This document shows, in pieces, positions 8,703-17,628 of a DNA stretch of 41,508 nt; within the stretch, counting starts at the first letter, position 1, and every line of letters starts with the position of its first letter. The stretch spans positions 1 through 41,508 of the forward strand of contig JALONM010000038.1 in NCBI GenBank assembly GCA_025454925.1. Reading direction: 5' to 3'. Made by a program: the position numbers and the translations under genes. The notes beneath the pieces were generated by a model that was not told the origin of the DNA, did not search any database, and saw only the letters and a program-made list of their open reading frames with translations. This DNA is from Cytophagaceae bacterium. GTDB lineage: Bacteria; Bacteroidota; Bacteroidia; Cytophagales; Cytophagaceae.

Positions 8703-9101
8703 TTATCTTTTGAAGGCAAGCACACTGGAGCAATCTCCGGAAGGCTTGTCGAACTTGAACTTCATGTAGTACATACCTGTAGCTTTACAGTTATAAGCCA
8801 AGGCATAATAGTGGCGCTTGTTCGCTTCATCGTAGCTGCTGGCCAACATGTTTTTGTTTGCGTCAAACAAAGAAACACTCGACTCTGAAGGGTTTCCGTC
8901 CTTGCTGCAAATGATGATGATGTAGCTATTGTCTTTGCTGAACACATACGAAAACTCAGATTCCTTGGAAGGGTTATCCAGCTTGTATGTTTTGAGAAAT
9001 GTGAAGCCATTTAGTTTAGCAACACAGTCTGCAGTTTTAAATTGAGAGTTGGAAACACCTGCTAATAAAAGTAGTATCCCAGTAAAAATAAACTTTTTCA
9101 T
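8703..9101 (-). CDS. Small secreted hypothetical protein
   Basis: A 132-residue protein with a clear Sec signal peptide (MKKFIFTGILLLLAGVSNSQ, cleavage likely after SNS). The mature part is mixed beta-like, with two cysteines in CVAKLNG and NCKATGMYYMKF and a Cys near the end (GDCSS). I do not recognise the family; the C-terminal YYMKFKF pattern resembles a small beta-sandwich. It is probably periplasmic or exported and the first gene of a short operon. Confidence 0.65.
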   Translation of the reverse strand: MKKFIFTGILLLLAGVSNSQFKTADCVAKLNGFTFLKTYKLDNPSKESEFSYVFSKDNSYIIIICSKDGNPSESSVSLFDANKNMLASSYDEANKRHYYALAYNCKATGMYYMKFKFDKPSGDCSSVLAFKR

Positions 9102-9145
9102 ATACCCCGTAACTATGATAAAACCAAACGTACAAAAAATATGCC

Positions 9146-10048
9146 TTATTTCACAATCTTATCCCTCAAATCCTTGGTAATCTTAGCGATTTCAAGCACC
9201 TGACTTTCAGAGATATTGACCTTGCTTTCGCTCTTGTCTACAATGGTTGGTATGCCATCCACAATTTCCATTTTAGACTCCTTGTAGGTATAAGTGATTT
9301 CGACCTTTTCGAATATCTTCTGCATTTCTTTCATTCCCATACTCAATTCACGAATGTTGGCATCGCTTTCAAAGCTTGAAATAACCAATACAAGCTGGTC
9401 AATTACAATCTTTTGTTCGCCAATTTTTTCGTAAAGCTTTGGGTTTTTGCTTTTTATGGCTGTTTCGCACATAATGTTCAAGCCTTCAATCCAACCACCC
9501 AAAAGAATCAACACACTTTGGTCTGAGCGATTTTTCTGGAAAAGATAATCGTTAATCTGATTAAAGTTATCGGTGGTGATGTTGAGAAGAGAATCGGCAT
9601 TTTTACTGCTTCCTGCCATCCGTTTGATGGTTTCAAAGTCAAAAAACTGACCGATATTTAATCCATCCGCCAACTCTTTTACAGACTGCAGGTAATACAG
9701 ACTTTCTTTATTTTTTTCATAGATATTGATATATCCTAAATCGGCACCATAAACCCCCAGGTTGAGCGCCTTTTTAAAGGACGAACTGTAGTTTTTAGAA
9801 TTTTCGGTAGGATTGAGAATTGCTTTATTATACTCCCCTCCTGCCTTTTTAATGATTACAGAGGTTTCAATGGGTGAAGGAATGGTTTTCACAATACCTT
9901 CTACAGCATCCTGAGGCAGCACCACTGAGTTGGAACTGGCCGTATCCACAGTGGAGGAATCTCCGCCAATCACTGCGTCATTGGATTGATTTCCGGAGCC
10001 ACAAGACATGGCTGCGAGCAATACAGAAAACAAAATTACCTTTTTCAT
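9146..10048 (-). CDS. Lipoprotein of unknown function
   Basis: A 300-residue protein when started at the ATG at 10048, which places MKKVILFSVLLAAMSC at the N-terminus: a good lipobox (AAMSC) for lipidation. The frame extends to 10081 but that start precedes the signal and is less likely. The mature part is Ser/Asn-rich at first and then helical (two long helical stretches around residues 90-230). I do not recognise the family. It lies 70 bases downstream of the ABC transporter gene on the same strand and may belong to that transcript. Confidence 0.7.
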   Translation of the reverse strand: MKKVILFSVLLAAMSCGSGNQSNDAVIGGDSSTVDTASSNSVVLPQDAVEGIVKTIPSPIETSVIIKKAGGEYNKAILNPTENSKNYSSSFKKALNLGVYGADLGYINIYEKNKESLYYLQSVKELADGLNIGQFFDFETIKRMAGSSKNADSLLNITTDNFNQINDYLFQKNRSDQSVLILLGGWIEGLNIMCETAIKSKNPKLYEKIGEQKIVIDQLVLVISSFESDANIRELSMGMKEMQKIFEKVEITYTYKESKMEIVDGIPTIVDKSESKVNISESQVLEIAKITKDLRDKIVK

Positions 10049-10118
10049 AAGGGTATACATCAACTTAAATATATCCAACAATCACATTATTACTTTCTAC
10101 GAAAGCCTTGAAATTTAG

Positions 10119-13100
10119 TTATTTTTTCAAGAAGTTCAACTTGCCCAGAAAATCTAGAAGCTTGCGAAGCCAGTCGAAATACAACACCAAATACAGTAAT
10201 AAGGTGCTTATCCAGATGACGCTTACGTTGAAATAATAAGTATTAAAATAAATTCCTGCAAATTGCTTAACGGGGGCGAAAAAGTGAGCCCGGTAATCGT
10301 ATTTGCCTTCTACCTTAACCGGGGCAAAATACACATAATCCAGCTTTGGAGCTAAATATCCTCCTGCATTTAAAATTCTTTTTTTAGCGGTGGCATTTCT
10401 GACCAAATCAGAGAGACTTTCATTGAACGTATTGTCTTTAATTTTATTCAGATTCTGACCTGCCTTTTCAGCCTTCGAAAGTAAATCTTCTTTTCTCTTT
10501 TGCGTTTCATTAAAGGTCTTTTGAAAAAACATCTCCAACTTAGCCAAGTGGGTGAGTAAATCATTCCCTTTAAACACAGTAAAGCTGCCGTACTTTAGTA
10601 ATTTTAACTCATCCGGAAATTTGGTCACGAAGGACAATTTCTGAAGTTCATATTTCACCAATTCCAGGTCGGTTTCGCATTTGCGAACGACAGAGTCTTC
10701 CACGGAACCGAAATTTTCTTTAATGTATTCAATGCGTTCCCTGATTTCAGGAAGCACATACACAATGTGGTAATTTGTAATATTTTCCTTTTGCTCAAGT
10801 TGAAAAAGATTCTCTTTATTATTTTCCAACTTTAACTGTTGGTAATCGTTATCGCGGTATTGGGCCACCGCAATGGCTTCATAAGCCCATCGAGAAGCCA
10901 TCAGGTCTGCGACTACCGGCACTTTATCTACACTTCTGATACTATCGTTAATTTTATCAAAGCTGAATATAGCCCCGCTCAAAATCATTTGAGGAATCAA
11001 CAGCAAGGGAACTAGAATATACACTGTGATGGCTGTATCGAATGCCGATGAAATAATCAAGCCGGTAACGTTCGCGAAACATGCTACGGTGAAGAGCATG
11101 AGCCAATACGTAACGAACATACCTTGTATTTCCAGTATATTATTTCCTACGGCTACGAATAAAAAACTTTGAATGGCACTGAACGCAAACAGGATGAGCA
11201 CTTTGGAAATTAAATAACTATTGCGGCTCAGATTCAGGAAGGTTTCTCGTTTTAAAATCTTTCTGTCTTTTATAATTTCTTCCGCACTAATGCTGAGTCC
11301 GATAAAGATGGATATAACAATACTCATCAGAATATACGCAGGTATATTTTCATTGTACCTGAATAAGTAAGCCGAATGGTCGGTATTGTTTTTATATCTT
11401 AAAATAAATGCCAAAATAAACCCGAGCAAAGGTGCTTCGAGCATATTGATGATCATGTATTGGCGATTGTAAATTTTAGATTTAATATCCCGCGTAGCGA
11501 ATATAAGTGCTTGCTTGAATTTGCCTGGTTTGGCAAGCATCTGTACTTTGGCATCTTTAATATCCTCCAGCTTTTTAATCTGAAAGTTGGAGAGAAAGGA
11601 ATCAAACCATTGCTTGGGGGTGAGTTTTCTATTAGGTGTAAAATTCCCGTATTCATCTACCACCTTTTCTTCAATAATATTGAAGATTTGTTCGGGATTT
11701 ACATTACCACAAGTCTGGCATTGGCCTTTATCGCTATCGGCCTGCTGCGAAATCCGCTTGAAATAAGTAATAGCATCAACCGGGTTTCCATAATAAATGG
11801 GGAATCCGCCAACATCCAGGATAAACATCCGGTCGAATATTTTGTAGATATCGGAGGAAGGCTGGTGTATAACAACGAAAATAAGCGTACCCTTTAAGGT
11901 AAGCTCTTTCAATAAGTCCATGACATTTTCGGAATCGCGGGAAGACAAGCCCGAAGTAGGTTCGTCTACGAATAGCACCGAAGGTTCTCGAATGAGTTCG
12001 AGGGCAATGTTTACACGTTTTCGTTGACCGCCACTAATGGTTTTATTGAGAGGGTTTCCTACTTGCAGATTCCGGATTTGTGAAAGTCCAAGATCGGCCA
12101 GCACGCGTTCAACTAACTCTGTCAGTTCTGCATCTGATTTATCGCGAAAACAGAGCTTGGCGCTGTAGAACAAGTTCTCAAAAACGGTAAGTTCTTCAAT
12201 TAAAAGATCATCTTGAGGAATATACCCAATGATACCTCTGATTTTATCCTTTTCCTTATGCAGATTAATGCCATTAATCAGCACCTCCCCTTTGTAAGGA
12301 GTTTCCAAGCCAGCAAGTACGTTGAGCAAGGTTGTTTTACCCGCCCCACTGGCACCCATGATGCCTACCAATTTGCCTGAACCTTCCGAAATATTGATAT
12401 CCCTTAATCCGATTGCCAGATTCGGGAAGCGATATTCAAGGTTAGTAACATTAAAGGATAAGCGAATTTGAGCGGACTCGCTGATGAATTGCGATAAAAT
12501 ATCGCTGTAATAAAATACCCCGCCTTTGAGCGAGCGAGCTGTACTTCCCTGAGAAAAGAGTACCACCGTATTCGGAGCAATGATTAAACCATTAAGGTTT
12601 ATTTCATCGTGTCCGGAATATTTTAAAAACATCATATCGGCACTGGCAACTCGTATAAAAAACAAGTTACCATGCATGTTTTCAGACATGATGTGACGTG
12701 ACTTCCCTTTAAAATCTTCTGCTGAAGTTCGGTTGATGCTTAGAATTTCTTCCGTCTCAAACAATTCCGAATCGTCTTTCAGTACAAAAGTTTGCAACAC
12801 GGCATATTCCGCCTTGTCGATGTTGAAGGCGGTTGAAACCGTATCAATAATTTCTTCTTTTTGAGCAGAGGCAGCTCCTTGAGTTTTCAGCAACTCGAGG
12901 AGTTCTACCAATACTACAATTTTTTGTTTATGGGTGAGGGTTTTGTTGATTTTACGGCAAATACCTAATGTACGAACGGAGTCTTTAACAGAAGTGAGGC
13001 GTTTTTTTCCTTCTTCTTTGTTTTCACCGTCTTTCAGGAATTCTTCGTAAAGCGCAATGTACTGCTCGGCTGTTGTGAGGTTAAGTCGCTTTTTGAAGGA

Positions 13101-13199
13101 ATTGATAACATAATTCCTTTCGCTTTCAGAAACCCCTGTATCCTGTTTGGTAATAATAGCAAACAGTTGGGCAAGCGATTTTAATATTTCCTCACTCAT
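10119..13199 (-). CDS. ABCG-like ABC half-transporter with N-terminal TerB-like domain
   Basis: A 1026-residue fusion. Residues ~1-140 are helical and TerB-like. Residues ~150-240 form a small beta-rich domain of unknown type. The ATPase follows: Walker A GASGAGKTT (282-290), signature SGGQR (389-393), Walker B LFVDEP (~409-414) and H-loop His445. A CQTC pair lies at 494-497. Membrane segments of the ABC2 type lie around 585-602, 620-638, 665-685, 695-718 and 725-745. A long soluble helical insert (~760-990) precedes a last segment near 1000-1018. The ATPase-before-membrane order is that of the ABCG/WHITE exporters; the substrate is unknown. It starts 15 bases after the SiaC-like gene, which suggests co-regulation with the Sia module. 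Confidence 0.85.
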   Translation of the reverse strand: MSEEILKSLAQLFAIITKQDTGVSESERNYVINSFKKRLNLTTAEQYIALYEEFLKDGENKEEGKKRLTSVKDSVRTLGICRKINKTLTHKQKIVVLVELLELLKTQGAASAQKEEIIDTVSTAFNIDKAEYAVLQTFVLKDDSELFETEEILSINRTSAEDFKGKSRHIMSENMHGNLFFIRVASADMMFLKYSGHDEINLNGLIIAPNTVVLFSQGSTARSLKGGVFYYSDILSQFISESAQIRLSFNVTNLEYRFPNLAIGLRDINISEGSGKLVGIMGASGAGKTTLLNVLAGLETPYKGEVLINGINLHKEKDKIRGIIGYIPQDDLLIEELTVFENLFYSAKLCFRDKSDAELTELVERVLADLGLSQIRNLQVGNPLNKTISGGQRKRVNIALELIREPSVLFVDEPTSGLSSRDSENVMDLLKELTLKGTLIFVVIHQPSSDIYKIFDRMFILDVGGFPIYYGNPVDAITYFKRISQQADSDKGQCQTCGNVNPEQIFNIIEEKVVDEYGNFTPNRKLTPKQWFDSFLSNFQIKKLEDIKDAKVQMLAKPGKFKQALIFATRDIKSKIYNRQYMIINMLEAPLLGFILAFILRYKNNTDHSAYLFRYNENIPAYILMSIVISIFIGLSISAEEIIKDRKILKRETFLNLSRNSYLISKVLILFAFSAIQSFLFVAVGNNILEIQGMFVTYWLMLFTVACFANVTGLIISSAFDTAITVYILVPLLLIPQMILSGAIFSFDKINDSIRSVDKVPVVADLMASRWAYEAIAVAQYRDNDYQQLKLENNKENLFQLEQKENITNYHIVYVLPEIRERIEYIKENFGSVEDSVVRKCETDLELVKYELQKLSFVTKFPDELKLLKYGSFTVFKGNDLLTHLAKLEMFFQKTFNETQKRKEDLLSKAEKAGQNLNKIKDNTFNESLSDLVRNATAKKRILNAGGYLAPKLDYVYFAPVKVEGKYDYRAHFFAPVKQFAGIYFNTYYFNVSVIWISTLLLYLVLYFDWLRKLLDFLGKLNFLKK

Positions 13200-13214
13200 T
13201 CAGAGACCAAAAAA

Positions 13215-13577
13215 TCAATATACTTTAAATTCAAATGGAACATCTACCAATTCGGCAAATTCCTGCCCTGCTTCTTGCATATCTTCATCGTCTTCGTAAT
13301 GATACCAAACCACCGTTGTGTTAGGAATTCCTTCCAGCTTGGACAAGGTATCCAAAATTAATTTGGAAGACGCCGTGTTGAAGTACTCCAGTTTTACAAC
13401 AAAATCAGTCTTGGGATTGGCTGCTTTGGCATATTCTCCAAGCCAATTCAGAATAGGAGAATAGAACTCAGCAGCATCCTCGGGTAGAGAACGGCCTGAA
13501 ATTTCGAAAATACCAGTGCCTTTATCAAGCATTACTTTGGGGGTATCTTCGGTTCCTTCAAGATGTATAACTTGCAT
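13215..13577 (-). CDS. siaC: SiaC-family regulatory phosphoprotein (DUF1987)
   Basis: A 120-residue protein matching the SiaC/DUF1987 family from end to end: the LEGTEDTPKVMLDKGTGIFE start, SGRSLPEDAAEFY and LEYFNTASSK. In Pseudomonas aeruginosa SiaC is phosphorylated on Thr68 by SiaB and dephosphorylated by SiaA; the Thr in FNTASSK here is also residue 68 by my count. Unphosphorylated SiaC there activates the diguanylate cyclase SiaD. No cyclase gene is present in this window. It sits between the SiaB-like gene (36-base gap) and the ABC transporter (15-base gap). Confidence 0.85.
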   Translation of the reverse strand: MQVIHLEGTEDTPKVMLDKGTGIFEISGRSLPEDAAEFYSPILNWLGEYAKAANPKTDFVVKLEYFNTASSKLILDTLSKLEGIPNTTVVWYHYEDDEDMQEAGQEFAELVDVPFEFKVY

Positions 13578-13613
13578 ATGAAATTGCGAATTTAAATTTA
13601 TTAAAAAAATATC

Positions 13614-14156
13614 TTAGTCTTCTTTGCTAATTTTTGTTTTAAAAGAGAAAAACGAATATTGATCGTTTATGCGTTCAAAATCAAATTCGAGCTTAGAACC
13701 TGACTTACGGGCGATATCTACAAATCCTAATCCCGCTCCTCCTTTGTCCGAAAGTTCGGAATTTTTAATCAATTCTTTGTAGTAAGATTTCAACCCTTCT
13801 TTGTCCAGGCTGTTAATGTGCGTAAGTTTCTCTTTCAACTTAGGAACATGATCATTGCCGATGAAGTTCCCGGAGGTTATCACATAATTACCATCTTCAC
13901 GTCCAATCATGAAAACAGCACCTTTGTCTTCCGTAATATTTTCATTGGAGTCTGCATGCTTACAAATGTTCTGCAGGCATTCCACCATTACGTTAAATAC
14001 TTTTCTTTTGATGTTATTCTCCTCTCCTACTGATTCGAGATTCCTTTCGGTCATGGATAGTACAGACTTGGTGATTTCCTGCGTGAATTCTCCTTCGTAC
14101 ACCAGCATGAGGTTTTTATTAGACATCAACTGCTGTATATCATAGATATATTTCAT
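13614..14156 (-). CDS. siaB: SiaB-family protein kinase (DUF6272)
   Basis: A 180-residue cytosolic protein with a GHKL-type ATPase core: the N-box-like VMVECLQNICKHA (Glu and Asn for Mg-ATP) and the G-rich SDKGGAGLGFVDIARKSG. This matches SiaB-type kinases, which phosphorylate the neighbouring SiaC. The frame extends to 14198, but the ATG at 14156 (MKYIYDIQQ) matches the family start better. It lies 61 bases after the SiaA-like phosphatase gene. Confidence 0.8.
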   Translation of the reverse strand: MKYIYDIQQLMSNKNLMLVYEGEFTQEITKSVLSMTERNLESVGEENNIKRKVFNVMVECLQNICKHADSNENITEDKGAVFMIGREDGNYVITSGNFIGNDHVPKLKEKLTHINSLDKEGLKSYYKELIKNSELSDKGGAGLGFVDIARKSGSKLEFDFERINDQYSFFSFKTKISKED

Positions 14157-14217
14157 AGGATTTTGTTTAAATAAATATTGTATTAAGGCCATTTTCAAAA
14201 AGTTTTAAATCAAAAAA

Positions 14218-17200
14218 TCAGAATTTTATACCAATGAGGAGTACATCATCCATCTGTTTTTGACCTTCCTTCCATTTTTCAAATTCACTTACGAGAGTGG
14301 AATAAGAAAGTTTCATATCCTGGTGATTAGCGAGTACTAAGTCTTTAATTCTCTGCGGACCGAATTTACGGTTGAGCGGACCACCAAATTGATCTGGCAA
14401 TCCATCGGAGAAAATGTACAGACTATCCCCCTTCTGGTACTGTACCTGATGGTGGGTGAAGTTGGTTTGATTTCTGTAAACACCGCCGCCTATAGCCCAC
14501 TTATCGCCCTTGTATTCCTCCAGGTTTCCTTTATTGATGAAGTACAACGGACGGTGAGCTCCGGCATATTCGACTACTTTCGTTTTAAGGTTTATCCGGC
14601 ACAACGCGATGTCCATGCCGTCTTTAATTTGAGAATCATTCTTCTCTGTATTGAGTGTATTGTTCACTTGTTTGTCAAACTCATCCAAAGCTTTGGCCGG
14701 GCTAAGCCCTTTATTATTGGCGATGATGTCGTTGAGAAGGAAATTACCCACCAGCGAAAGCATAGCACCCGGCACACCGTGTCCCGTACAATCTACGGCA
14801 GCTACATATACGTCATCGCCTTTTCGCATTATCCATGGAAAATCTCCCGAAACAACATCTCTTGGGTGATAGAAGATGAAGGATTCGGGGAAAATTTCGG
14901 AAATAATTCGGTTATCCGGAATAACAGCATTCTGAATTCGCTTCGAGTAATTGATACTTTCGTTGATCTTTTTATTCTTTTCCCGAATCTCCAATTCCGA
15001 TTCTTTTTGCTCTGTCACATCGTGTGATACCAGCAATACCGATTCCAACAAATCACCTGCAAACTCAGGTATGGCGTTGATTTGCATGTATCGGATCACT
15101 TGATCTACTTTGAAGGTAGCTTCCACAATCACCTTTTCCTGCGTTTCAAGCACCGATCCGATGGCATTTCCCCAGGATTGCATAATCTCGCTCTGATCTT
15201 TGATATCATGGAGAGACTGTCCAATATACTGTTGTGGGCTTCCCCCTGTGTAGGCAACAATGGATGGGTTAATGTATACAATGTGTCCATCCACTTTTAC
15301 ACGGGTAATGATATCCGGTGAATTTTCTGAGAGGGCTTGCATGTTTTTCCTCATGCGCTCTTCCTGTTCAGCCTTTATTTTAACGGTAATGTCGCGTGCA
15401 TTGACAACAATTCCTTTCACAGAAGCATCGTCCATCAAATTTTTCCCTGCTGCCTCAAGCCATATCCAGGTGCCGTCCTTCTTCTGAAAACGATATTGAA
15501 TAACATCCGACTCCCCTTGACCTTTCAAAAGGTTGGTAAACATAATTCGAGACTTTTCTATATCCTCCTCATGCGTGTGCGTGCGACCTTTCGAACCAAT
15601 AAGTTCCTCCGGACTATAACCGAGTATTCTTTTTACGGACGGGCTAATATAGCGCATGGTGCCGTCCTTCTCATAAATAGTAATAACTTCCGAAGCGTTA
15701 TATAACAGCTGCTCTGTGCGTTGCTGTGCCAAGTTTACTTGCTCAATCTGAGCTTCCAGCATTTGATTGCTGCGCTCCAGCTCTTCCTGCGTAACCTTCA
15801 TTTCTTCCGCATTCTGGAGGAGCTCTTCTTGCTTTTCGCGCAAATCCTGACTCATGATCTGCGATTGTTCCAAGAGATAACGAGTATGCTCATTTACCTG
15901 AATATTGGAAATCGTGCGGGCAATACTTGGTGCCACATTTTCACAAAATTCGATTTTGTATGCATCGAATAGTGACAATGAAGCAAACTCAATTACGCCA
16001 TACACCACCTCATCGATGATTAAAGGAATGAACAATAGGCAAGAAGGACGCTGATCACCCAGGATACCTGAAGTAATCGTTACGTAATCATCAGGAATTT
16101 CGGTACGAAGAATGGTGGCTTGCTCAATGGCACATTGCCCCACAAAACCTTCCGCAAAACGAAATCTAGACTTTAAACTTTTTTTCCTGTTATAAGCAAA
16201 ACTAAACTTGAGATCCAGGTACGAATTTTTATAGCTACGTTCATCCCGTTCGGTCACCAGATAAAAGGCCGTTTGCACGGCTCCTATGGTCTTTTGCATA
16301 AACACCGTAACTTCCTCACACAATGGCTGTATTTCGTTGTGTTTGCGAAGAATATCACTGACTTCCGCAGAATTATCAAGAATCCAGGATTGTTGCGTTT
16401 CGAGTAAATACGAACGCTTCAGATTGTCGCGCATGCCTAGCAAAGCATGACCCAATACATCTTTTTCACTGAGTGGAGAATACTGTGCATCCAGTTCTTT
16501 ATTACCAATCTTATTGGCAAAGTAAACTGTTTCCCCCAACCCTTTGATTACATTTTTAATGGATTTTTGAACTTCTCCAATCTCATCCTTGCTTTCGATA
16601 AAATCCGTTTTAGGAATAACACCTAAACCCAGTTCATTCATTACTTCCTTAATCTGAACAATAGGTTGGGTGATGTTATTAGCCATTACAATAGCAATCA
16701 AACCACCCAAAATGATAACGAATAAACCCAATCCGACTACGCTCAACTTAAGTGAATCCGAAGACTCCACCAAATCTACTTCATACGATAATTTTTCTTT
16801 CTTTTTTAAATCCACCAGGCGATTCAGTTTGGTAAACAAAGCTGCCGACTGTGGCAACACCTGGGATTCTACGACGTCCTGAGCCATGAAAAGAATACTA
16901 CCATCTTCGTAGTCTTCAAACTTGGTGAGCAGAGACATGATCTCTTCCTCCGAAGCAATCAATTTCTCAAAATCATTCAAAATGACCTTTATTTCCCTAC
17001 TTTGGGAAGAATCCCAATTTAGAGAAAGCTCCATTATTTGCTTTTGCAGTTCTGGGAATTCTTTTCTTAACAACTTTTTAAGGGCTTCCTTATCCGCCTC
17101 GTTGGCCTTCATGAACACCCAGTTGGTAGAAAACATTTTAGACTTGTTGATGAGCAAGTTGAGCTCATTTATGGCCTCAATGGATGGATCTACAATCGTT

Positions 17201-17331
17201 GATATTTCATTGGTTAATCGGCGGTTATTATTCAACACATAAATACTCACCACGGCATTCACCACGAACAGAAATATCAGAATAGCAAATCCAGCTCCAA
17301 TTTTGTATTTTATACTTTGACGTAATTTCAT
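14218..17331 (-). CDS. SiaA-like membrane PP2C/SpoIIE phosphatase with HAMP, GAF and PAS domains
   Basis: A 1037-residue sensor phosphatase. A membrane anchor (~11-32) is followed by a helical sensor region, a second membrane segment (~195-218) and a HAMP-like linker. Then come a GAF-like domain (~330-480), a coiled coil (~490-540), two PAS/PAC domains (~545-780) and a C-terminal SpoIIE-type phosphatase (~825-1037). Metal-binding acidic residues are visible in VVSGDFPW, AVDCTGHGVPGAM, KDGMDIALC and IFSDGLPDQFGG. By analogy with Pseudomonas SiaA it should dephosphorylate the SiaC-like protein encoded downstream. The GAF/PAS additions mean more inputs than the Pseudomonas protein. It is the likely first gene of the Sia/ABC transcript. 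Confidence 0.9.
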   Translation of the reverse strand: MKLRQSIKYKIGAGFAILIFLFVVNAVVSIYVLNNNRRLTNEISTIVDPSIEAINELNLLINKSKMFSTNWVFMKANEADKEALKKLLRKEFPELQKQIMELSLNWDSSQSREIKVILNDFEKLIASEEEIMSLLTKFEDYEDGSILFMAQDVVESQVLPQSAALFTKLNRLVDLKKKEKLSYEVDLVESSDSLKLSVVGLGLFVIILGGLIAIVMANNITQPIVQIKEVMNELGLGVIPKTDFIESKDEIGEVQKSIKNVIKGLGETVYFANKIGNKELDAQYSPLSEKDVLGHALLGMRDNLKRSYLLETQQSWILDNSAEVSDILRKHNEIQPLCEEVTVFMQKTIGAVQTAFYLVTERDERSYKNSYLDLKFSFAYNRKKSLKSRFRFAEGFVGQCAIEQATILRTEIPDDYVTITSGILGDQRPSCLLFIPLIIDEVVYGVIEFASLSLFDAYKIEFCENVAPSIARTISNIQVNEHTRYLLEQSQIMSQDLREKQEELLQNAEEMKVTQEELERSNQMLEAQIEQVNLAQQRTEQLLYNASEVITIYEKDGTMRYISPSVKRILGYSPEELIGSKGRTHTHEEDIEKSRIMFTNLLKGQGESDVIQYRFQKKDGTWIWLEAAGKNLMDDASVKGIVVNARDITVKIKAEQEERMRKNMQALSENSPDIITRVKVDGHIVYINPSIVAYTGGSPQQYIGQSLHDIKDQSEIMQSWGNAIGSVLETQEKVIVEATFKVDQVIRYMQINAIPEFAGDLLESVLLVSHDVTEQKESELEIREKNKKINESINYSKRIQNAVIPDNRIISEIFPESFIFYHPRDVVSGDFPWIMRKGDDVYVAAVDCTGHGVPGAMLSLVGNFLLNDIIANNKGLSPAKALDEFDKQVNNTLNTEKNDSQIKDGMDIALCRINLKTKVVEYAGAHRPLYFINKGNLEEYKGDKWAIGGGVYRNQTNFTHHQVQYQKGDSLYIFSDGLPDQFGGPLNRKFGPQRIKDLVLANHQDMKLSYSTLVSEFEKWKEGQKQMDDVLLIGIKF

Positions 17332-17628
17332 CGAAAAAAATCAAAAAAGTTCGTTACTATCTTCAGGTTTATTACTTAAAAAAGTGAAATGAGGTTGCAT
17401 AAATCTACTGAAAAATCAATGATTTCCATGCGATTTTTCAGTTTATGCCCATTTAAAATTTTAAATCCCAACATTCCCCCATTTGAATCCTATTGAAAAG
17501 GGCGCATTTGCCCGGCTATGGCTAACAGAAGCGGATTAAAAAATGTTTCCCGGTTGTAAACACCCGTAGGACAAAAGAAAAGACCGGTCTCAAAGAACGG
17601 TCTCCTCGTTTTATCGGTAAAATAGTTG
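17332..17628. other. Intergenic region between SiaA-like gene and TonB receptor gene
   Basis: The region is AT-rich with no credible ORF. Its right part holds the terminator at 17571-17603. The left part, upstream of the SiaA-like gene, should carry that gene's promoter, but I see no convincing box. Confidence 0.5.
17571..17603 (-). terminator. Rho-independent terminator of the TonB receptor gene
   Basis: The stem AGACCG (17581-17586) pairs with CGGTCT (17598-17603) across an 11-base loop. On the minus strand it is followed by TTTTCTTTT. It lies 26 bases downstream of the TonB receptor stop codon. Confidence 0.6.

Noticed and set aside
11460-11897. 145-residue plus-strand frame inside the ABC gene
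   Set aside because: Antisense to a strongly supported coding region with clear ABC motifs.
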